Part shown: positions 25,632 to 39,618 of the stretch, in pieces
Layout of the letters: every line of letters begins with the position of its first letter
Numbering within the stretch: position 1 is the stretch's first letter
Source: Pseudomonadota bacterium
GTDB lineage: Bacteria > Pseudomonadota > Gammaproteobacteria > Steroidobacterales > Woeseiaceae
Assembly (NCBI GenBank): GCA_022563195.1
Contig: JADFNV010000018.1
Location: 1-58,422 of the forward strand
Reading direction: 5' to 3'
Length of the DNA: 58,422 nt
Program-made: the position numbers and the translations under genes
Notes under the pieces: model-generated
What the model was told of the DNA's origin: nothing
The model's database searches: none
What the model saw: only the letters and a program-made list of their open reading frames with translations

Positions 25632-26566
25632 CGGTTGGTCTCATCCGCGATATCGAGTTGACTGGTCTTTAGTATGATGACTTGGGCTTGCCCGTTACGT
25701 TCAACCGTTACCGAAACCTGGTCCGCGTTGCCCAGTGATTGAAAAATCTGCATCGCCTGGGACGGGTCCGTCAGAGACTGTCCGTCAATATCCTTGATCA
25801 GGTCACCAGGGCGCAAACCAAGCGCCGTGAATTGTTTCCGATTGCGGCCTGGATACACGCGATAGCCTTGTTGTTGCCCATTGACGAAATACGGTGTCGG
25901 CCGGATGACGTCTGCCAGCCTCGATACGTTCTGAGCCACAACGGACTGGATGCTCGGTGTATTTCTCACCGCGCGATTCGTGATCGTCGTGTTTCGTCTG
26001 GTGATCGCAGGTGAGCCAGCAGGAAAATCTTTTGGCAGCTTAAGGTTGGTCAGGACACCATTCTCATTGAGGACAACGCGATCGGCATACACAGCATGGA
26101 GTCTTGCGCCTGGGGTAACTGAATCACCGATCGTATATACCTTCTCTTCGTTGTCAGCGTCGGCGATGATCGCGATCGCCATCGCACCCGGATCTGATGC
26201 GAGGGTTCCTCGGAGCGACAGGTTTGCGAGCTTCGTGTCGCGAAGATTTTCCGTCTGATCAACAACTTGTATTTGGACGTCCGACGCGCCTGTGCTGGCA
26301 ACGCCGAATAGGTGCGCATCAGCGATCGCCCTTACGTCGGCATGATTGCCTGCGGCGCTCAACGCGGTCTGTTGTTTCGACGGCACAGGGACCGAATCTC
26401 CGGCAGCCGGCCCTGGAACGAGCATCCAGATGATACCGGCAAGTTGCCATGCGATGACGACGACAAGCAGCAGCGTGACCCAGGCGGGCAACAGGCGTTG
26501 TGCGGCCGCCAGGGTTTTCGCGCCGTCCAGACTCGCAAAGTCAGTCCATTTGGCTTCGGGGGTCAT
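25628..26566 (-). CDS. gspC: Type II secretion inner-membrane protein GspC with PDZ domain
   Basis: The 312-residue protein has a cytoplasmic N terminus and one membrane helix (LPAWVTLLLVVVIAWQLAGI, about residues 27-47). A homology region follows (IADAHLFGVASTG, then LRGTLASDPGAMAIAIIAD and KVYTIGDSVTPGARLHAVYADRVVL), and then a C-terminal PDZ domain (YRVYPGRNRKQFTALGLRPGDLIKDIDGQSLTDP). GspC couples the inner-membrane platform to the secretin and helps choose substrates. It is the first gene of the minus-strand operon, whose promoter should lie in 26567-26868. Confidence 0.94.
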   Translation of the reverse strand: MTPEAKWTDFASLDGAKTLAAAQRLLPAWVTLLLVVVIAWQLAGIIWMLVPGPAAGDSVPVPSKQQTALSAAGNHADVRAIADAHLFGVASTGASDVQIQVVDQTENLRDTKLANLSLRGTLASDPGAMAIAIIADADNEEKVYTIGDSVTPGARLHAVYADRVVLNENGVLTNLKLPKDFPAGSPAITRRNTTITNRAVRNTPSIQSVVAQNVSRLADVIRPTPYFVNGQQQGYRVYPGRNRKQFTALGLRPGDLIKDIDGQSLTDPSQAMQIFQSLGNADQVSVTVERNGQAQVIILKTSQLDIADETNR

Positions 26567-26766
26567 AATAAGTTAGGCCGTTTGATTGTTCCCTGTTTCC
26601 TTATTAACGCAGCGCCGAGATGATACGGGTTGATGTTGCCTGCAGACAAGCCTGAAAGGGCCAAAAAAACCATATCAAGCAATGATCTACCATCTTCCGC
26701 TGGCACGTCATCGCCGGTTCACCCTGTCGTTGGTCGTCGCCGGGGCAATAAAACCCTGCGACGGGC

Positions 26767-26798
26767 TTGGAGATCGTCGTCGTGTGCCCATATATAAT
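26767..26798 (+). promoter_or_regulatory. Possible sigma-70 promoter for clpS
   Basis: TTGGAG at 26767-26772 and TATATA at 26791-26796 (overlapping TATAAT at 26793-26798) are 18 bases apart, about 70 bases before the clpS ATG. The rest of the 302-nt gap 26567-26868 must also contain the gsp operon promoter on the other strand, which I cannot place. No other gene is supported there. Confidence 0.4.
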
Positions 26799-26868
26799 AA
26801 CCTGTGAGCCGCAGACTTGGCCCGATTTAGTGCAATTACGCGAAGAAGCTGACATAACGACCGAATCG

Positions 26869-27198
26869 ATGAGTGAGCACCGAGAAGACGAGGAACGATC
26901 TGCCGGCTACGACCTGGCTGTAGAAGAGGCGCCGCCCAAGGTCAAGCCGCCGCCGTTGTATCGTGTCGTGCTGATCAATGATGACTTCACGCCTATGGAG
27001 TTTGTCGTCGACATCCTGGAGTCAATTTTCGGTATGGAGCGAACACGCGCTACCCAGGTTATGCTGGAAGTGCATACTAAGGGCAAGGGAAATTGCGGCG
27101 TTTTCAATTTCGAAATCGCCGAGACAAAGGTCGCACAGGTCATGGGTATCGCCAAACAACATCAGCACCCGTTGCTGTGTACTATAGAAGACACCTGA
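26869..27198 (+). CDS. clpS: ClpS adaptor for N-degron proteolysis
   Basis: From ATG 26869 the protein has 109 residues. The ClpS core is [20 protein letters not shown], with the Asn-Asp-Asp N-degron-binding loop, then [12 protein letters not shown] with the conserved His, and a C-terminal helix containing [15 protein letters not shown]. ClpS presents proteins with N-terminal Leu, Phe, Trp or Tyr to ClpAP. The acidic N-terminal extension contacts ClpA in known structures. It lies 19 nt before clpA. The nearby aat product creates N-degrons, placing both halves of the pathway within 4 kb. Confidence 0.95.
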   Translation: MSEHREDEERSAGYDLAVEEAPPKVKPPPLYRVVLINDDFTPMEFVVDILESIFGMERTRATQVMLEVHTKGKGNCGVFNFEIAETKVAQVMGIAKQHQHPLLCTIEDT

Positions 27199-27217
27199 TG
27201 AATTTTGAGACCGTCGA

Positions 27218-29491
27218 ATGCTGAGCAGTGAGCTTGAATTCTGTCTGAATGAGGCCTTTCAGGGTGCGCGGGCGAGTCGCCATGAATTCATGACGGTCGA
27301 GCACCTGTTGCTGACGCTGCTGGATGTACCCAAAGTTTACGAAATCCTCAAGGCGTGTGGCTCCAATGTCACCGAGTTGCGGCGTCAGCTGACAGAATTT
27401 GTCGAGGAACAGACACCGCTGCTGTCAGATGGTGACGATACGGATGTACAGCCGACCCTCGGTTTTCAACGTGTGCTGCAGCGAGCCGTATTCCACGTAC
27501 AGTCGAGCGGAAAGAAAGAAGTAACCAGCACCAATGTTCTCGTTGCTATCTTCAGTGAAAAACAATCGCAAGCGGTCTACTTGCTGAGTCTGCAAGACGT
27601 TACACGGCTCGATATCATCAACTACATTTCGCATGGCATGCCACAGGTGTCAGGTGATAGCACGAGTGACGAAAAGGAATCTCCTCTTGAAAGTGAGCCG
27701 AAACCAGAGCGTTCGCCGCTGGACAAGTACGCGACTAACCTTAATCAGATGGCAATCGAGGGCAAGATCGATCCGTTGATCGGCCGTGAGTTGGAGGTCG
27801 AGCGAACTGTGCAGATCCTGTGTCGACGCCGCAAGAACAATCCGCTGTATGTCGGCGACGCAGGTGTAGGGAAAACCGCGATAGCCGAGGGGCTTGCGCG
27901 CCTGATTACCGAGGAACGTGTTCCCGATGTGTTGCACGGCTGCACCATCTATGCGCTCGACATGGGCTCACTCATTGCCGGGACCAAGTATCGTGGTGAT
28001 TTTGAGAAGCGTTTGAAAGGCGTGATTGCCGAAATTAGTGAAGACCCCGGTGCCATCCTGTTCATTGACGAGATTCATACCATCATCGGCGCGGGTGCCG
28101 CATCAGGTGGCGTTATGGACGCCAGCAACCTGATTAAACCCGTATTGGCCAATGGGGCGATTCGCTGCATCGGTTCGACAACGTACTCCGAGTATCGAGG
28201 CATTTTTGAGAAAGACCACGCTCTGGCTCGACGGTTTCAGAAGATTGACGTTCCTGAGCCGAGCGTCGATGAAACCGTGGCAATTCTGCACGGACTTAAA
28301 TCGCGTTTCGAGGAGCATCACGGCATCAAATACGATGCTCCCGCTCTGGAAGCTGCTGCAGAGCTTGCATCACGCCACATAAATGATCGACGACTGCCGG
28401 ATAAGGCAATTGATGTCATCGACGAGGCTGGAGCCAGTCTCAGGTTGCAGCCTGAAGGCGAGCGCGGTGATCGTGTCACTGTGGAAATGGTTGAGAATAT
28501 CGTCGCCAAGATGGCGCGTATCCCCGCAAAAAGTGTATCGACATCCGACAAGGATGTTTTGCGCACCCTGGAACGTGATCTAAAGCTCTCAATTTTCGGG
28601 CAGGACACTGCCGTCGCTGCATTGAGTTCGGCGATCAAGATGGCGCGGTCGGGTTTGCGCGAAGAGGAAAAGCCAATTGGTTCGTTTTTGTTTGCCGGCC
28701 CGACCGGTGTTGGCAAGACCGAGGTAGCGCGGCAACTCGCGATGTGCATGGGCGTGGAGCTGATCCGCTTCGATATGTCTGAGTACATGGAAAGACACAC
28801 GGTATCGCGACTTATTGGCGCACCACCTGGCTACGTGGGATTCGACCAGGGCGGTTTGCTGACCGAGGCAGTGACACAAAATCCACACGCGGTCGTGCTG
28901 CTGGACGAAATCGAAAAAGCGCATCCTGAAGTTTTCAACCTGTTACTGCAGGTCATGGATCATGGCATTCTGACTGATAACAATGGCCGCAAAGCAAATT
29001 TTCGCCACATCGTGCTCATTATGACGACGAATGCCGGCGCGCAGGAAATGAGCCGTGCTTCGATCGGTTTCACGCAACAGGATCACAGCAGTGACGGCAT
29101 GGAAATCTTACGCAAGTCGTTTTCTCCGGAATTTCGCAACCGCCTTGACTCGATAATTCAGTTCGGCTCACTCGATGCAGAGTCCATTAAACGTGTCGTT
29201 GACAAGTTAGTGGTCGAACTCGAAGTCAAACTCGGCAACAACAACGTTACGCTGGAACTTGATGACGCTGCAAGAGAGTGGATCGCTACGCGTGGCTACG
29301 ATGAAAAGATGGGCGCCCGGCCGATGGCCCGAATCATTCAGGAGCAGATCAAGCGGCCACTTGCCGAAGAGTTATTGTTCGGTAGTCTCTCCGATGGTGG
29401 CCACGTCCGGATCGTGGTAGGTCCGGATAATAATCTGCAGCTGAATTCAGAGCCGGCGCGCAAGGAACTCGAGCACCTGCCCGAGGATTAG
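27218..29491 (+). CDS. clpA: ATP-dependent Clp protease ATPase subunit ClpA
   Basis: The 757-residue protein has an N domain ([26 protein letters not shown]) and two AAA+ modules: Walker [10 protein letters not shown] near residue 215 with Walker [11 protein letters not shown], and GPTGVGKTE near residue 495 with [11 protein letters not shown]. The ClpP-docking loop appears as ASIGFTQQD in module two (E. coli has IGL). It unfolds substrates for ClpP, which is not encoded in this window. It forms an operon with clpS and is followed by a REP-type hairpin. Confidence 0.97.
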   Translation: MLSSELEFCLNEAFQGARASRHEFMTVEHLLLTLLDVPKVYEILKACGSNVTELRRQLTEFVEEQTPLLSDGDDTDVQPTLGFQRVLQRAVFHVQSSGKKEVTSTNVLVAIFSEKQSQAVYLLSLQDVTRLDIINYISHGMPQVSGDSTSDEKESPLESEPKPERSPLDKYATNLNQMAIEGKIDPLIGRELEVERTVQILCRRRKNNPLYVGDAGVGKTAIAEGLARLITEERVPDVLHGCTIYALDMGSLIAGTKYRGDFEKRLKGVIAEISEDPGAILFIDEIHTIIGAGAASGGVMDASNLIKPVLANGAIRCIGSTTYSEYRGIFEKDHALARRFQKIDVPEPSVDETVAILHGLKSRFEEHHGIKYDAPALEAAAELASRHINDRRLPDKAIDVIDEAGASLRLQPEGERGDRVTVEMVENIVAKMARIPAKSVSTSDKDVLRTLERDLKLSIFGQDTAVAALSSAIKMARSGLREEEKPIGSFLFAGPTGVGKTEVARQLAMCMGVELIRFDMSEYMERHTVSRLIGAPPGYVGFDQGGLLTEAVTQNPHAVVLLDEIEKAHPEVFNLLLQVMDHGILTDNNGRKANFRHIVLIMTTNAGAQEMSRASIGFTQQDHSSDGMEILRKSFSPEFRNRLDSIIQFGSLDAESIKRVVDKLVVELEVKLGNNNVTLELDDAAREWIATRGYDEKMGARPMARIIQEQIKRPLAEELLFGSLSDGGHVRIVVGPDNNLQLNSEPARKELEHLPED

Positions 29492-29542
29492 GGCTATCGC
29501 CCCCGCATGTCTCGATCCCGCTTGACGGGAGCGGGCTCCTAC
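29492..29542. repeat. GTAGGAGC-type REP hairpin, copy 3
   Basis: On the minus strand the segment starts GTAGGAGCCCGCTCCCGTCA, then AGCGGGATCGAGAC, and ends in GGGGGCGATAGCC. The opening GTAGGAGCCCG is shared with copy 1 and, as TTGGAGCCCG, with copy 2. It lies directly between the convergent ends of clpA and infA. Confidence 0.55.
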
Positions 29543-29549
29543 AGTGATC

Positions 29550-29768
29550 TTAGCGGCCGCGGTAGACGATGCGACCTTTGGACAGATCGTAGGGTGTCAG
29601 CTCCACGGTGACATTGTCACCAGTGAGGATTCGAATGTAATTCTTGCGCATTTTTCCCGAGATGTGGGCCGTCACAATGTGCCCGTTCTCGAGTTCCACG
29701 CGAAATGTCGTATTCGGCAACGTCTCGGTGACGACGCCCTCCATCTGTATGGCTTCTTCTTTGGCCAA
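29550..29768 (-). CDS. infA: Translation initiation factor IF-1
   Basis: At exactly 72 residues, as in E. coli, it reads [20 protein letters not shown], then [20 protein letters not shown] and a C terminus [21 protein letters not shown]. This is the S1/OB-fold IF-1 that binds the ribosomal A site with IF-2 and IF-3. It is monocistronic or follows the aat unit on the same strand after a gap of about 75 nt. Convergent with clpA, as in other Gammaproteobacteria. Confidence 0.97.
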   Translation of the reverse strand: MAKEEAIQMEGVVTETLPNTTFRVELENGHIVTAHISGKMRKNYIRILTGDNVTVELTPYDLSKGRIVYRGR

Positions 29769-29843
29769 GGTCTGCGGTTCTCTCTGCTCTAAAAGGCCCG
29801 CGAATTGTGCAGAAATGGCTGCCTTAATGCAATCGAACAGACG

Positions 29844-30578
29844 TCATTTGTGCAACAACTGTGCGACGGGCAGCGATTCGTCCGGCCAGTCCTCGAATCG
29901 TGTGGCAGGATTGCACGACGCCTGCAGAATCCGCGTGAATTCGGCACGTGGGATGGTGCTGGCGCCCAGGTTGATCAAGTGGCGTGACACCAACTGGCAA
30001 TCGATCAGGGCAAGATCATGTGCCAGCATGTGTCTGGTGAGGCCGAGCAATGCGAATTTGGACGCATTATCGATGACACTGAACATTGATTCGCCAAAGA
30101 ACACGCGGCCGATGCACAGACCGTAGAGACCGCCGACGAGACTGGAGCCATTCCAGACTTCGATCGAGTGCGCCCAGCCGCTGGCGTGCAATTGTTCGTA
30201 CGCTGTGATCATCTCGGCCGTAATCCATGTTCCCTGCTCCGATTTGCGCTCCCCGGCGCAGGCTCGAATGACATCGCCAAACGCGTGGTTGAACCGCAGC
30301 GTTAGTGTCGAGCGGTTAACGTATTGCCGGAGGCGTCTTGCAACATGCAGATCAGCAGGGCGAAGAATGCAACGAGGATCCGGCGACCACCAAAGTATCG
30401 GTTGCCCTTCGTCGTACCAGGGGAAAATGCCCGCGCGATACGCGGTGAGCAGACGCTCAATACTCAGGTCACCGCCAGCCGCGAGCAGGCCGTCCGGTTC
30501 TGCCAGTGCAGTCTCGATATCCGGGAAAGCATCTGCAGAATCGGTCGAGCTGAGCCACGCAATCCTGTTCGCGTTCAC
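29844..30578 (-). CDS. aat: Leucyl/phenylalanyl-tRNA-protein transferase
   Basis: Aat adds Leu or Phe to proteins with N-terminal Arg or Lys, making them ClpS/ClpA substrates. The 244-residue protein carries the signature AYRAGIFPWYDEGQPILWWSPDPRC, then GTWITAEMITAYEQLHASGWAHSIEVW and GLYGLCIGRVFFGESMFS. Later LIDCQL and HLINLGAS are also conserved. Its start overlaps the stop of the upstream acyltransferase gene by four bases (ATGA), so the two are translationally coupled. Confidence 0.96.
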   Translation of the reverse strand: MNANRIAWLSSTDSADAFPDIETALAEPDGLLAAGGDLSIERLLTAYRAGIFPWYDEGQPILWWSPDPRCILRPADLHVARRLRQYVNRSTLTLRFNHAFGDVIRACAGERKSEQGTWITAEMITAYEQLHASGWAHSIEVWNGSSLVGGLYGLCIGRVFFGESMFSVIDNASKFALLGLTRHMLAHDLALIDCQLVSRHLINLGASTIPRAEFTRILQASCNPATRFEDWPDESLPVAQLLHK

Positions 30579-31723
30579 GTTCGATTCCGGCCTGTGTCAT
30601 CGCGGTAGGGGCTGTGATCGCCTACCGCTTCCATATAACGGTCGATATGCCGACTTTCTTCATCAAGGTAGTCGCCGATCGCCGAAAAAAACTCAGGCTG
30701 TCTGAGCCAATGAGCCGACCAGGTCTCAACTGGCACAAAGCCGCGACTGATTTTGTGCTCGCCTTGCGTGCCTGGCTCAAACGTTTTCTTGCCGAACTCG
30801 ATGCAATACTCGATGCCCTGGTAATAGCAGGTCTCGAAATGCAGTGCGTCATATTGGCCATCGCTGCCCCAGTACCGACCGTACAGCACTCGGTCACTTT
30901 CGAAGAATATGGCTGCGGCGATGGGCTCGTTGCGGTGTTCAGCGAGAATGACCAGGATGTTCTCCGGCATCGTTGCGCCAATCGTCATGAAGAAATCGAG
31001 GCCGAAGTAGGGCAGTGAACCTCGGCGCATGAAGGTAATGCTTATCAGCCTATACACTGTGCGCCAGATGTCGGGATTGAGGTCGTGACCACGCAGACGC
31101 CGAAACACGATGCCAGCCTCCGTTACCCGACGACGATCCTGTCGTACCTTTTTGCGTTTCTTGGCGCTGAATGTCCTCAGAAACTCCTCGAAATTGTCGT
31201 AATTGTGGTTATGCCAGTGAAACTGGCAGTCTTTGCGAAGGCGAAGTCCGGCCGCGCGTAATAGCGGCAGGTCGCCGGCGTCGGGGAACAGAACGTGCAG
31301 GGAAGAACAGTCGGTGTCGATGGCCAGGGCAATTGCCGCTTCGAGGAGTGCGGCGGCCGTTTCATTATCATTCGGGTCACGCAACAACACGCGCCGACTG
31401 GGTGCCGGTGTAAATGGCACCGCAGAGACGAGCTTCGGATAATAATGCAAGCCAGCTCGTTCGTAGGCGTGCGCCCAGGACCAGTCGAACACGAATTCGC
31501 CCCAGGAATGGCTTTTCTCGTACAGTGGTATTGCACCGACAAGCTCGCCATTGTGGCTTAATGTGAGGTGGCGCGGTGTCCAGCCCGTCTTTGGCGAAAC
31601 GGCGCCGCTTTGTTCCCCGGCTAACAGAAATTCATGGCTGACGACCGGATTATCGTCGCCGACGAGCCGATTCCATGCATCGGCGGCAATATCGGCAATG
31701 GCATCGTGTACGGTGACCGTCAT
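30575..31723 (-). CDS. COG3146-type GNAT/FemAB-like N-acyltransferase
   Basis: This 382-residue protein has the features of the COG3146 (DUF482) family: NPVVSHEFLLAGEQSGAVSPKTGW near the N terminus, then HLTLSHNGELVGAIPLYEKSHSWGEFVFDWSWAHAYER and YYPKLVSAVPFTPAPSRRVL. Later landmarks are FHWHNHNYDNFEEFL, the basic KKRKKVRQDRRRV stretch, and a C-terminal TFEPGTQGEHKISRGFVP. The fold combines two GNAT-like halves; the substrate is unknown, with peptidoglycan-related acyl transfer suggested for relatives. It is coupled to aat by a 4-bp overlap, an association seen in several Proteobacteria. Confidence 0.85.
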   Translation of the reverse strand: MTVTVHDAIADIAADAWNRLVGDDNPVVSHEFLLAGEQSGAVSPKTGWTPRHLTLSHNGELVGAIPLYEKSHSWGEFVFDWSWAHAYERAGLHYYPKLVSAVPFTPAPSRRVLLRDPNDNETAAALLEAAIALAIDTDCSSLHVLFPDAGDLPLLRAAGLRLRKDCQFHWHNHNYDNFEEFLRTFSAKKRKKVRQDRRRVTEAGIVFRRLRGHDLNPDIWRTVYRLISITFMRRGSLPYFGLDFFMTIGATMPENILVILAEHRNEPIAAAIFFESDRVLYGRYWGSDGQYDALHFETCYYQGIEYCIEFGKKTFEPGTQGEHKISRGFVPVETWSAHWLRQPEFFSAIGDYLDEESRHIDRYMEAVGDHSPYRDDTGRNRT

Positions 31724-31738
31724 CGAGACACCGTAACA

Positions 31739-33033
<1,295 letters not shown>

Positions 33034-35346
33034 ATGATCAAGCCCAGGAAAAGCACCCGATCGGTGTCACAGTTATCCGTCCAGGTGAACCGAGCACTGC
33101 GTGAGGGCGCACTCTACGTGTTTGGCGCGCTGGCGCTCATTCTCTGGTATGCGCTCTTTACTTATGATGTCACAGATCCTGGTTTCAGCCAGGCGACGAG
33201 CAGTTCAGACGTCAATAACGGTGTCGGACAAGTAGGCGCACTTGTTGCTGACCTGTTATTCAATTTCTTTGGCCGTCCCGCGTATTTATTCACTGTGATG
33301 GTCTTCTATCTCGGCTGGATGCTGTTTCGAGAACAACAGACCCAGCAACTCCTGAAGCGCGTCGACTATGCGCTACGCGGAGGTGGTTTTTTTGGGACGC
33401 TGGTGACGAGTTGCGCATTGTCGACGCTGCACTTCTCGCCTGCGGGCTTCAACGAAACGGCGGGCGGTATCATTGGCCAAATCGTCGGTCCCTGGCTTGC
33501 CGGGGTCATGAAACTGCTCGGCGCCAGTACCTTGTTGTTCGTTTTGTGGGTCGCGTCGGTCTCTCTGTTTCTTGGCATTTCCTGGTTCGACGTTATGGAT
33601 CGCATTGGCCATTGGTCTCTCATTGCCTATGAGAGGGCGCGCATTAAAATCACAGAGCTGCGTGACAAAGCGGAAGGCCGACGACGCTCAGCTGAGCGCC
33701 AGGACGTTATTGAAGTCGAGAGAAAACGAACTGCAGGGCGCAGCCGCCCGCGCATTGAACCGATCTTGCAGGCCCTGGAGCCCAGTGTACGGGCCGAGCG
33801 TGAACGGCAGGTACCGCTATTCGACCCGCCCGCGGCCGGCGAATTGCCACCGCTCTCGCTGCTTGATGATCCGTCGCCGCAGCGCAGCGGATTCTCGCCG
33901 GAGTCACTTGAGGCAATGTCACGGCTCGTTGAGCTAAAGCTCAAGGATTTCGGCGTGGACGTGGAGGTCAAGTCTGTGTCACCGGGGCCTGTCATTACAC
34001 GCTTTGAGCTCGATCCTGCACCAGGCGTCAAAGTCAGCCAGATTGTCGGCCTTGCCAAGGACATTGCAAGATCGTTGTCTGTTGTGAGCGTTCGTATTGT
34101 CGAGGTCATTCCAGGTAAGTCCTATGTTGGTCTGGAAATTCCAAATGAGAACCGCGAGCTGGTGACACTTGGCGAAATCCTCAAGTCCAAGGCCTATGAA
34201 GATCTCGCGTCGCCACTGACACTTGCGCTTGGCAAAGACATTGGCGGTCAATCGGTTGTCGCGGACCTTGCACGCATGCCGCACTTGTTAATTGCCGGTA
34301 CGACAGGGTCGGGCAAGTCTGTCGCCATCAACGCGATGGTGCTGAGCCTGTTGTACAAGACTCAGCCGGAGCAGGTCCGGCTGATCATGATTGATCCCAA
34401 GATGCTCGAGCTGTCGGTGTATGAGGGGATTCCACACCTGTTGACCCCTGTTGTCACTGATATGAAAGATGCGGCCAACGCATTGCGCTGGTGTATCGCT
34501 GAAATGGACCGTCGCTACCGGTTGATGTCGTTGCTGGGCGTACGCAACATTGGCGGCTACAACCGCAAGGTCAAAGTGGCGATAGATGCGGGAGAGCCAA
34601 TCCTGGATCCGACCTTCACGCCGCCGCCGCTGGAGGATGAGGACAAGCCGGTAGAGCATCCAACCTTGACGTCGTTGCCTTACATTGTCGTCATTATCGA
34701 TGAACTGGCCGACATGATGATGATCGTGGGTAAGAAAGTCGAAGAGATCATCGCGCGACTGGCACAAAAGGCACGCGCATCGGGCATACACATGCTGTTG
34801 GCGACGCAACGCCCATCAGTCGATGTGATTACGGGACTTATCAAGGCCAATATTCCATGCCGCATCGCGTTCCAGGTGTCGGCGAAAGTGGATTCGCGGA
34901 CGATTCTCGATCAGATGGGAGCCGAGACTCTGCTCGGCCATGGTGACATGCTGTATTTACCGTCAGGCACGTCGGTGCCGGTGCGCGTTCACGGTGCATT
35001 CGTTGCCGATCACGAGGTACATGCGGTCGTGCGCCACCTCAAAAAAAGCGGCGCCCCACGTTATATGGACGAAATTATCGAGGGACTGTCCAGTCCAACT
35101 CCAGGGCTGGCTGGAATTGAAAAATTTCCGGACAGTGTGGATGTGGAGCAGGACCCTTTGTACGACCAGGCGGTGCAGATTGTCATGGATACCCGCAAGG
35201 CGTCGATCTCAGGCGTGCAACGCCGTCTCAAGATTGGCTACAACCGTGCGGCCAGGATGGTGGAGACGATGGAGGCGACCGGTCTTGTAGGGCCGTTACA
35301 ATCGAACGGTTCACGAGAGATACTGGTTCCTGCGGCGAAAGACTAG
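33034..35346 (+). CDS. ftsK: DNA translocase FtsK
   Basis: The 770-residue protein has four N-terminal membrane helices (about residues 28-47, 68-90, 108-130 and 155-178), a short basic linker, and a RecA-like motor. The alpha/beta start is [21 protein letters not shown], Walker A is [14 protein letters not shown] near residue 422, and Walker B is [13 protein letters not shown]. The C-terminal winged-helix gamma domain ([20 protein letters not shown], then [17 protein letters not shown]) reads KOPS sites and activates XerCD. The linker is much shorter than in E. coli, as in many Proteobacteria. It acts at the division septum. Confidence 0.97.
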   Translation: MIKPRKSTRSVSQLSVQVNRALREGALYVFGALALILWYALFTYDVTDPGFSQATSSSDVNNGVGQVGALVADLLFNFFGRPAYLFTVMVFYLGWMLFREQQTQQLLKRVDYALRGGGFFGTLVTSCALSTLHFSPAGFNETAGGIIGQIVGPWLAGVMKLLGASTLLFVLWVASVSLFLGISWFDVMDRIGHWSLIAYERARIKITELRDKAEGRRRSAERQDVIEVERKRTAGRSRPRIEPILQALEPSVRAERERQVPLFDPPAAGELPPLSLLDDPSPQRSGFSPESLEAMSRLVELKLKDFGVDVEVKSVSPGPVITRFELDPAPGVKVSQIVGLAKDIARSLSVVSVRIVEVIPGKSYVGLEIPNENRELVTLGEILKSKAYEDLASPLTLALGKDIGGQSVVADLARMPHLLIAGTTGSGKSVAINAMVLSLLYKTQPEQVRLIMIDPKMLELSVYEGIPHLLTPVVTDMKDAANALRWCIAEMDRRYRLMSLLGVRNIGGYNRKVKVAIDAGEPILDPTFTPPPLEDEDKPVEHPTLTSLPYIVVIIDELADMMMIVGKKVEEIIARLAQKARASGIHMLLATQRPSVDVITGLIKANIPCRIAFQVSAKVDSRTILDQMGAETLLGHGDMLYLPSGTSVPVRVHGAFVADHEVHAVVRHLKKSGAPRYMDEIIEGLSSPTPGLAGIEKFPDSVDVEQDPLYDQAVQIVMDTRKASISGVQRRLKIGYNRAARMVETMEATGLVGPLQSNGSREILVPAAKD

Positions 35347-35356
35347 GAGCAAAGAA

Positions 35357-36016
35357 TTGCGCGTAGCAGTCAAAGTAGCGATGCTTGCCATGTCGGCCGG
35401 CCATCCTGCGATAGGCGACACTCTTGAAGATGGCGTGGGCGAGCAACTCGTGCATGACTTCATCACCGAAATCACAACCTTGCAAGGACAGTTCGAACAG
35501 TCCCTGATCGATGCGAAAGGTCAGATCGTGGACGTAACCAGCGGCACGCTGGAGATACAACGACCGGGTCGTTTTCGATGGACTTACATTGAACCTTATG
35601 AGCAAGTGCTCGTTGCCGATGGCTTGAACGTCTGGAGCTACGACGTTGATCTTGCCCAGGTTACGGTTAAGCCTCAGTCAGAAGCGCTGAGTAACACACC
35701 GGCATTACTCCTCAGTGGCGCCGAGGATGCGATGGAGCAATTCGTCACCGAGGGTAGTTTTGTCGAAAGCGGAACGACATGGGTCACACTGACGCCGAAG
35801 AATACAGAGAGTGGTTTCGTAAGGATCGAACTTGGTTTTGCCGATCAACAACTTAGTCGCATGGCATTCTTCGATAACCTCGAACAAACGACATTGGTCG
35901 ATCTGTCCAATGTCATCGTCAATGAGCCGATTGACCAGGGCCGATTCGAGTTTCGTGTGCCTGACGGCGTGGACGTCGTAGGAACTCCGGCAGTCACTGA
36001 CGCGACGGCTCCCTGA
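35357..36016 (+). CDS. lolA: Outer-membrane lipoprotein carrier LolA
   Basis: LolA shuttles lipoproteins across the periplasm from LolCDE to LolB. The start TTG 35357 follows an AGGAGC ribosome site; residues 1-20 act as a short signal peptide (VAMLAMSAGHPAIG), weaker than usual. The mature part reads VHDFITEITTLQGQFEQSL, then GTLEIQRPGRFRWTYIEPYEQVLVADGLNVWSYDVDLAQV, typical of LolA. C-terminal QTTLVDLSNVIVNEPID and FRVPDGVDVV are also conserved. It sits 10 nt after ftsK, the standard order ftsK-lolA-rarA-serS. Confidence 0.94.
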   Translation: MRVAVKVAMLAMSAGHPAIGDTLEDGVGEQLVHDFITEITTLQGQFEQSLIDAKGQIVDVTSGTLEIQRPGRFRWTYIEPYEQVLVADGLNVWSYDVDLAQVTVKPQSEALSNTPALLLSGAEDAMEQFVTEGSFVESGTTWVTLTPKNTESGFVRIELGFADQQLSRMAFFDNLEQTTLVDLSNVIVNEPIDQGRFEFRVPDGVDVVGTPAVTDATAP

Positions 36017-36433
36017 TGCTGCCATTGCGTTACGTTCGTCACTGGCAAGTGGCAAGCGTGGCTCTCCTGCTGCTTGTTTTTGCAGCGACACTGCTGCCGG
36101 TTGTCTGGTTCCTCGTTGATCCAGACCTGTTCGCTGCCTGGTTTATCGAGGCCGACAAATGGCTACACGCCGCCACGTTTGTTTTCCTTGCGATCTGGTT
36201 TGCCGGGCAGTATCACCCGCGGTCATACTGGCGTATTGGCTTGGGTCTGTTGTTGTTTGGACTGCTTATCGAGGGCTGCCAGCGCCTCATCATCTACCGA
36301 TCGGCAGAATGGTTCGACATAGGCGCGGACGCGGCCGGTATAATCGTTGGCCTCGTCATAGCGAATGCCGGTCTTGGCGGTTGGTGCGTGCGCTTCGAGA
36401 ACTGGTTTTCGAGACGGAAGGCAGGCAGCAGCA

Positions 36434-36441
<8 letters not shown>
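36016..36441 (+). CDS. VanZ-like membrane protein
   Basis: This 141-residue protein has four membrane segments: VASVALLLLVFAATLLPVVWF, LHAATFVFLAIWFAG, YWRIGLGLLLFGLLIEGCQRL and DAAGIIVGLVIANAG. The (D/E)K-x-x-H start of the second helix (EADKWLHAATFVFLAIWF) and the acidic EGCQ are typical of VanZ-like proteins, whose biochemical role is mostly unknown. It is inserted between lolA and rarA; its start overlaps the lolA stop by one base and its stop overlaps the rarA start, so it is tightly built into the operon. Confidence 0.75.
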
Positions 36442-39009
<2,568 letters not shown>

Positions 39010-39194
39010 GCCGCAATGAAAACCGGTATCTGATCCCGGTCGATGCCACTCAATACGGCGAGCCCACGTAGCTGCTGCGTTCCACAGCAAGTCATCAGCA
39101 AACCATCAATGTTTCCTCCGTCGGTCGTGCGCTTGCTTGCGTAGATTTAGCCTCGACAGCCGCCGTAGGTGGCTCAACGACAGAGGATAAGGTT

Positions 39195-39563
39195 ATGACA
39201 AGCAAACTGATAATCGTGCTGATTGCCGCCGTCTCACTCATCGGCTGCACCTCGATGCGGCCGATGAGTACACAAGAGACCGATCTAAGGGCGCAATTGG
39301 AAATGGGTGATCACCTGGTGGTTTTTGAAAATACCGGCCGGATTGTGGATATGACGCTCACTGAAATCGACGGCGACATCCTTCGAGGACGGCTGACGGA
39401 CGGCAGCATGGGACCCACGCATATTGACATCGAAAATATTGAGAAAATCGAAGTCGAGAAAATCAGCGGTGTAAAAACAACGCTAGCCGTAGTCGGTGGC
39501 ATTATTGTCATCGTGCCGTTGGCAGCGTTGGCGCTGCTGGCGGTCGCAATGGGGGGAGTATAA
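39195..39563 (+). CDS. Small lipoprotein with C-terminal hydrophobic segment
   Basis: The 122-residue protein has a lipobox, SLIGC, with Cys18 as the likely lipidated residue, after a signal segment KLIIVLIAAV. The middle part (VFENTGRIVDMTLTEIDGDILRGRL) has a beta-rich look resembling small SH3- or Sm-like folds seen in other secreted proteins. The C terminus ends with a hydrophobic helix (LAVVGGIIVIVPLAALALLAVAMGG). I recognise no specific family. A bidirectional terminator follows seven nt after the stop. Confidence 0.65.
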   Translation: MTSKLIIVLIAAVSLIGCTSMRPMSTQETDLRAQLEMGDHLVVFENTGRIVDMTLTEIDGDILRGRLTDGSMGPTHIDIENIEKIEVEKISGVKTTLAVVGGIIVIVPLAALALLAVAMGGV

Positions 39564-39569
39564 TAAGAA

Positions 39570-39595
39570 AAAGGGCCCCGCATGCGGGGCCCTTT
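39570..39595. terminator. Bidirectional rho-independent terminator
   Basis: A perfect 26-nt palindrome (AAAGGGCCCCGCATGCGGGG and on) lies between the convergent lipoprotein and BAX-inhibitor-like genes. The minus side has a run of five T, so it best serves the minus-strand gene; the plus side has a shorter T-run. Confidence 0.85.
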
Positions 39596-39618
39596 CGTAA
39601 TTACTTTGGGTCTGTAGG

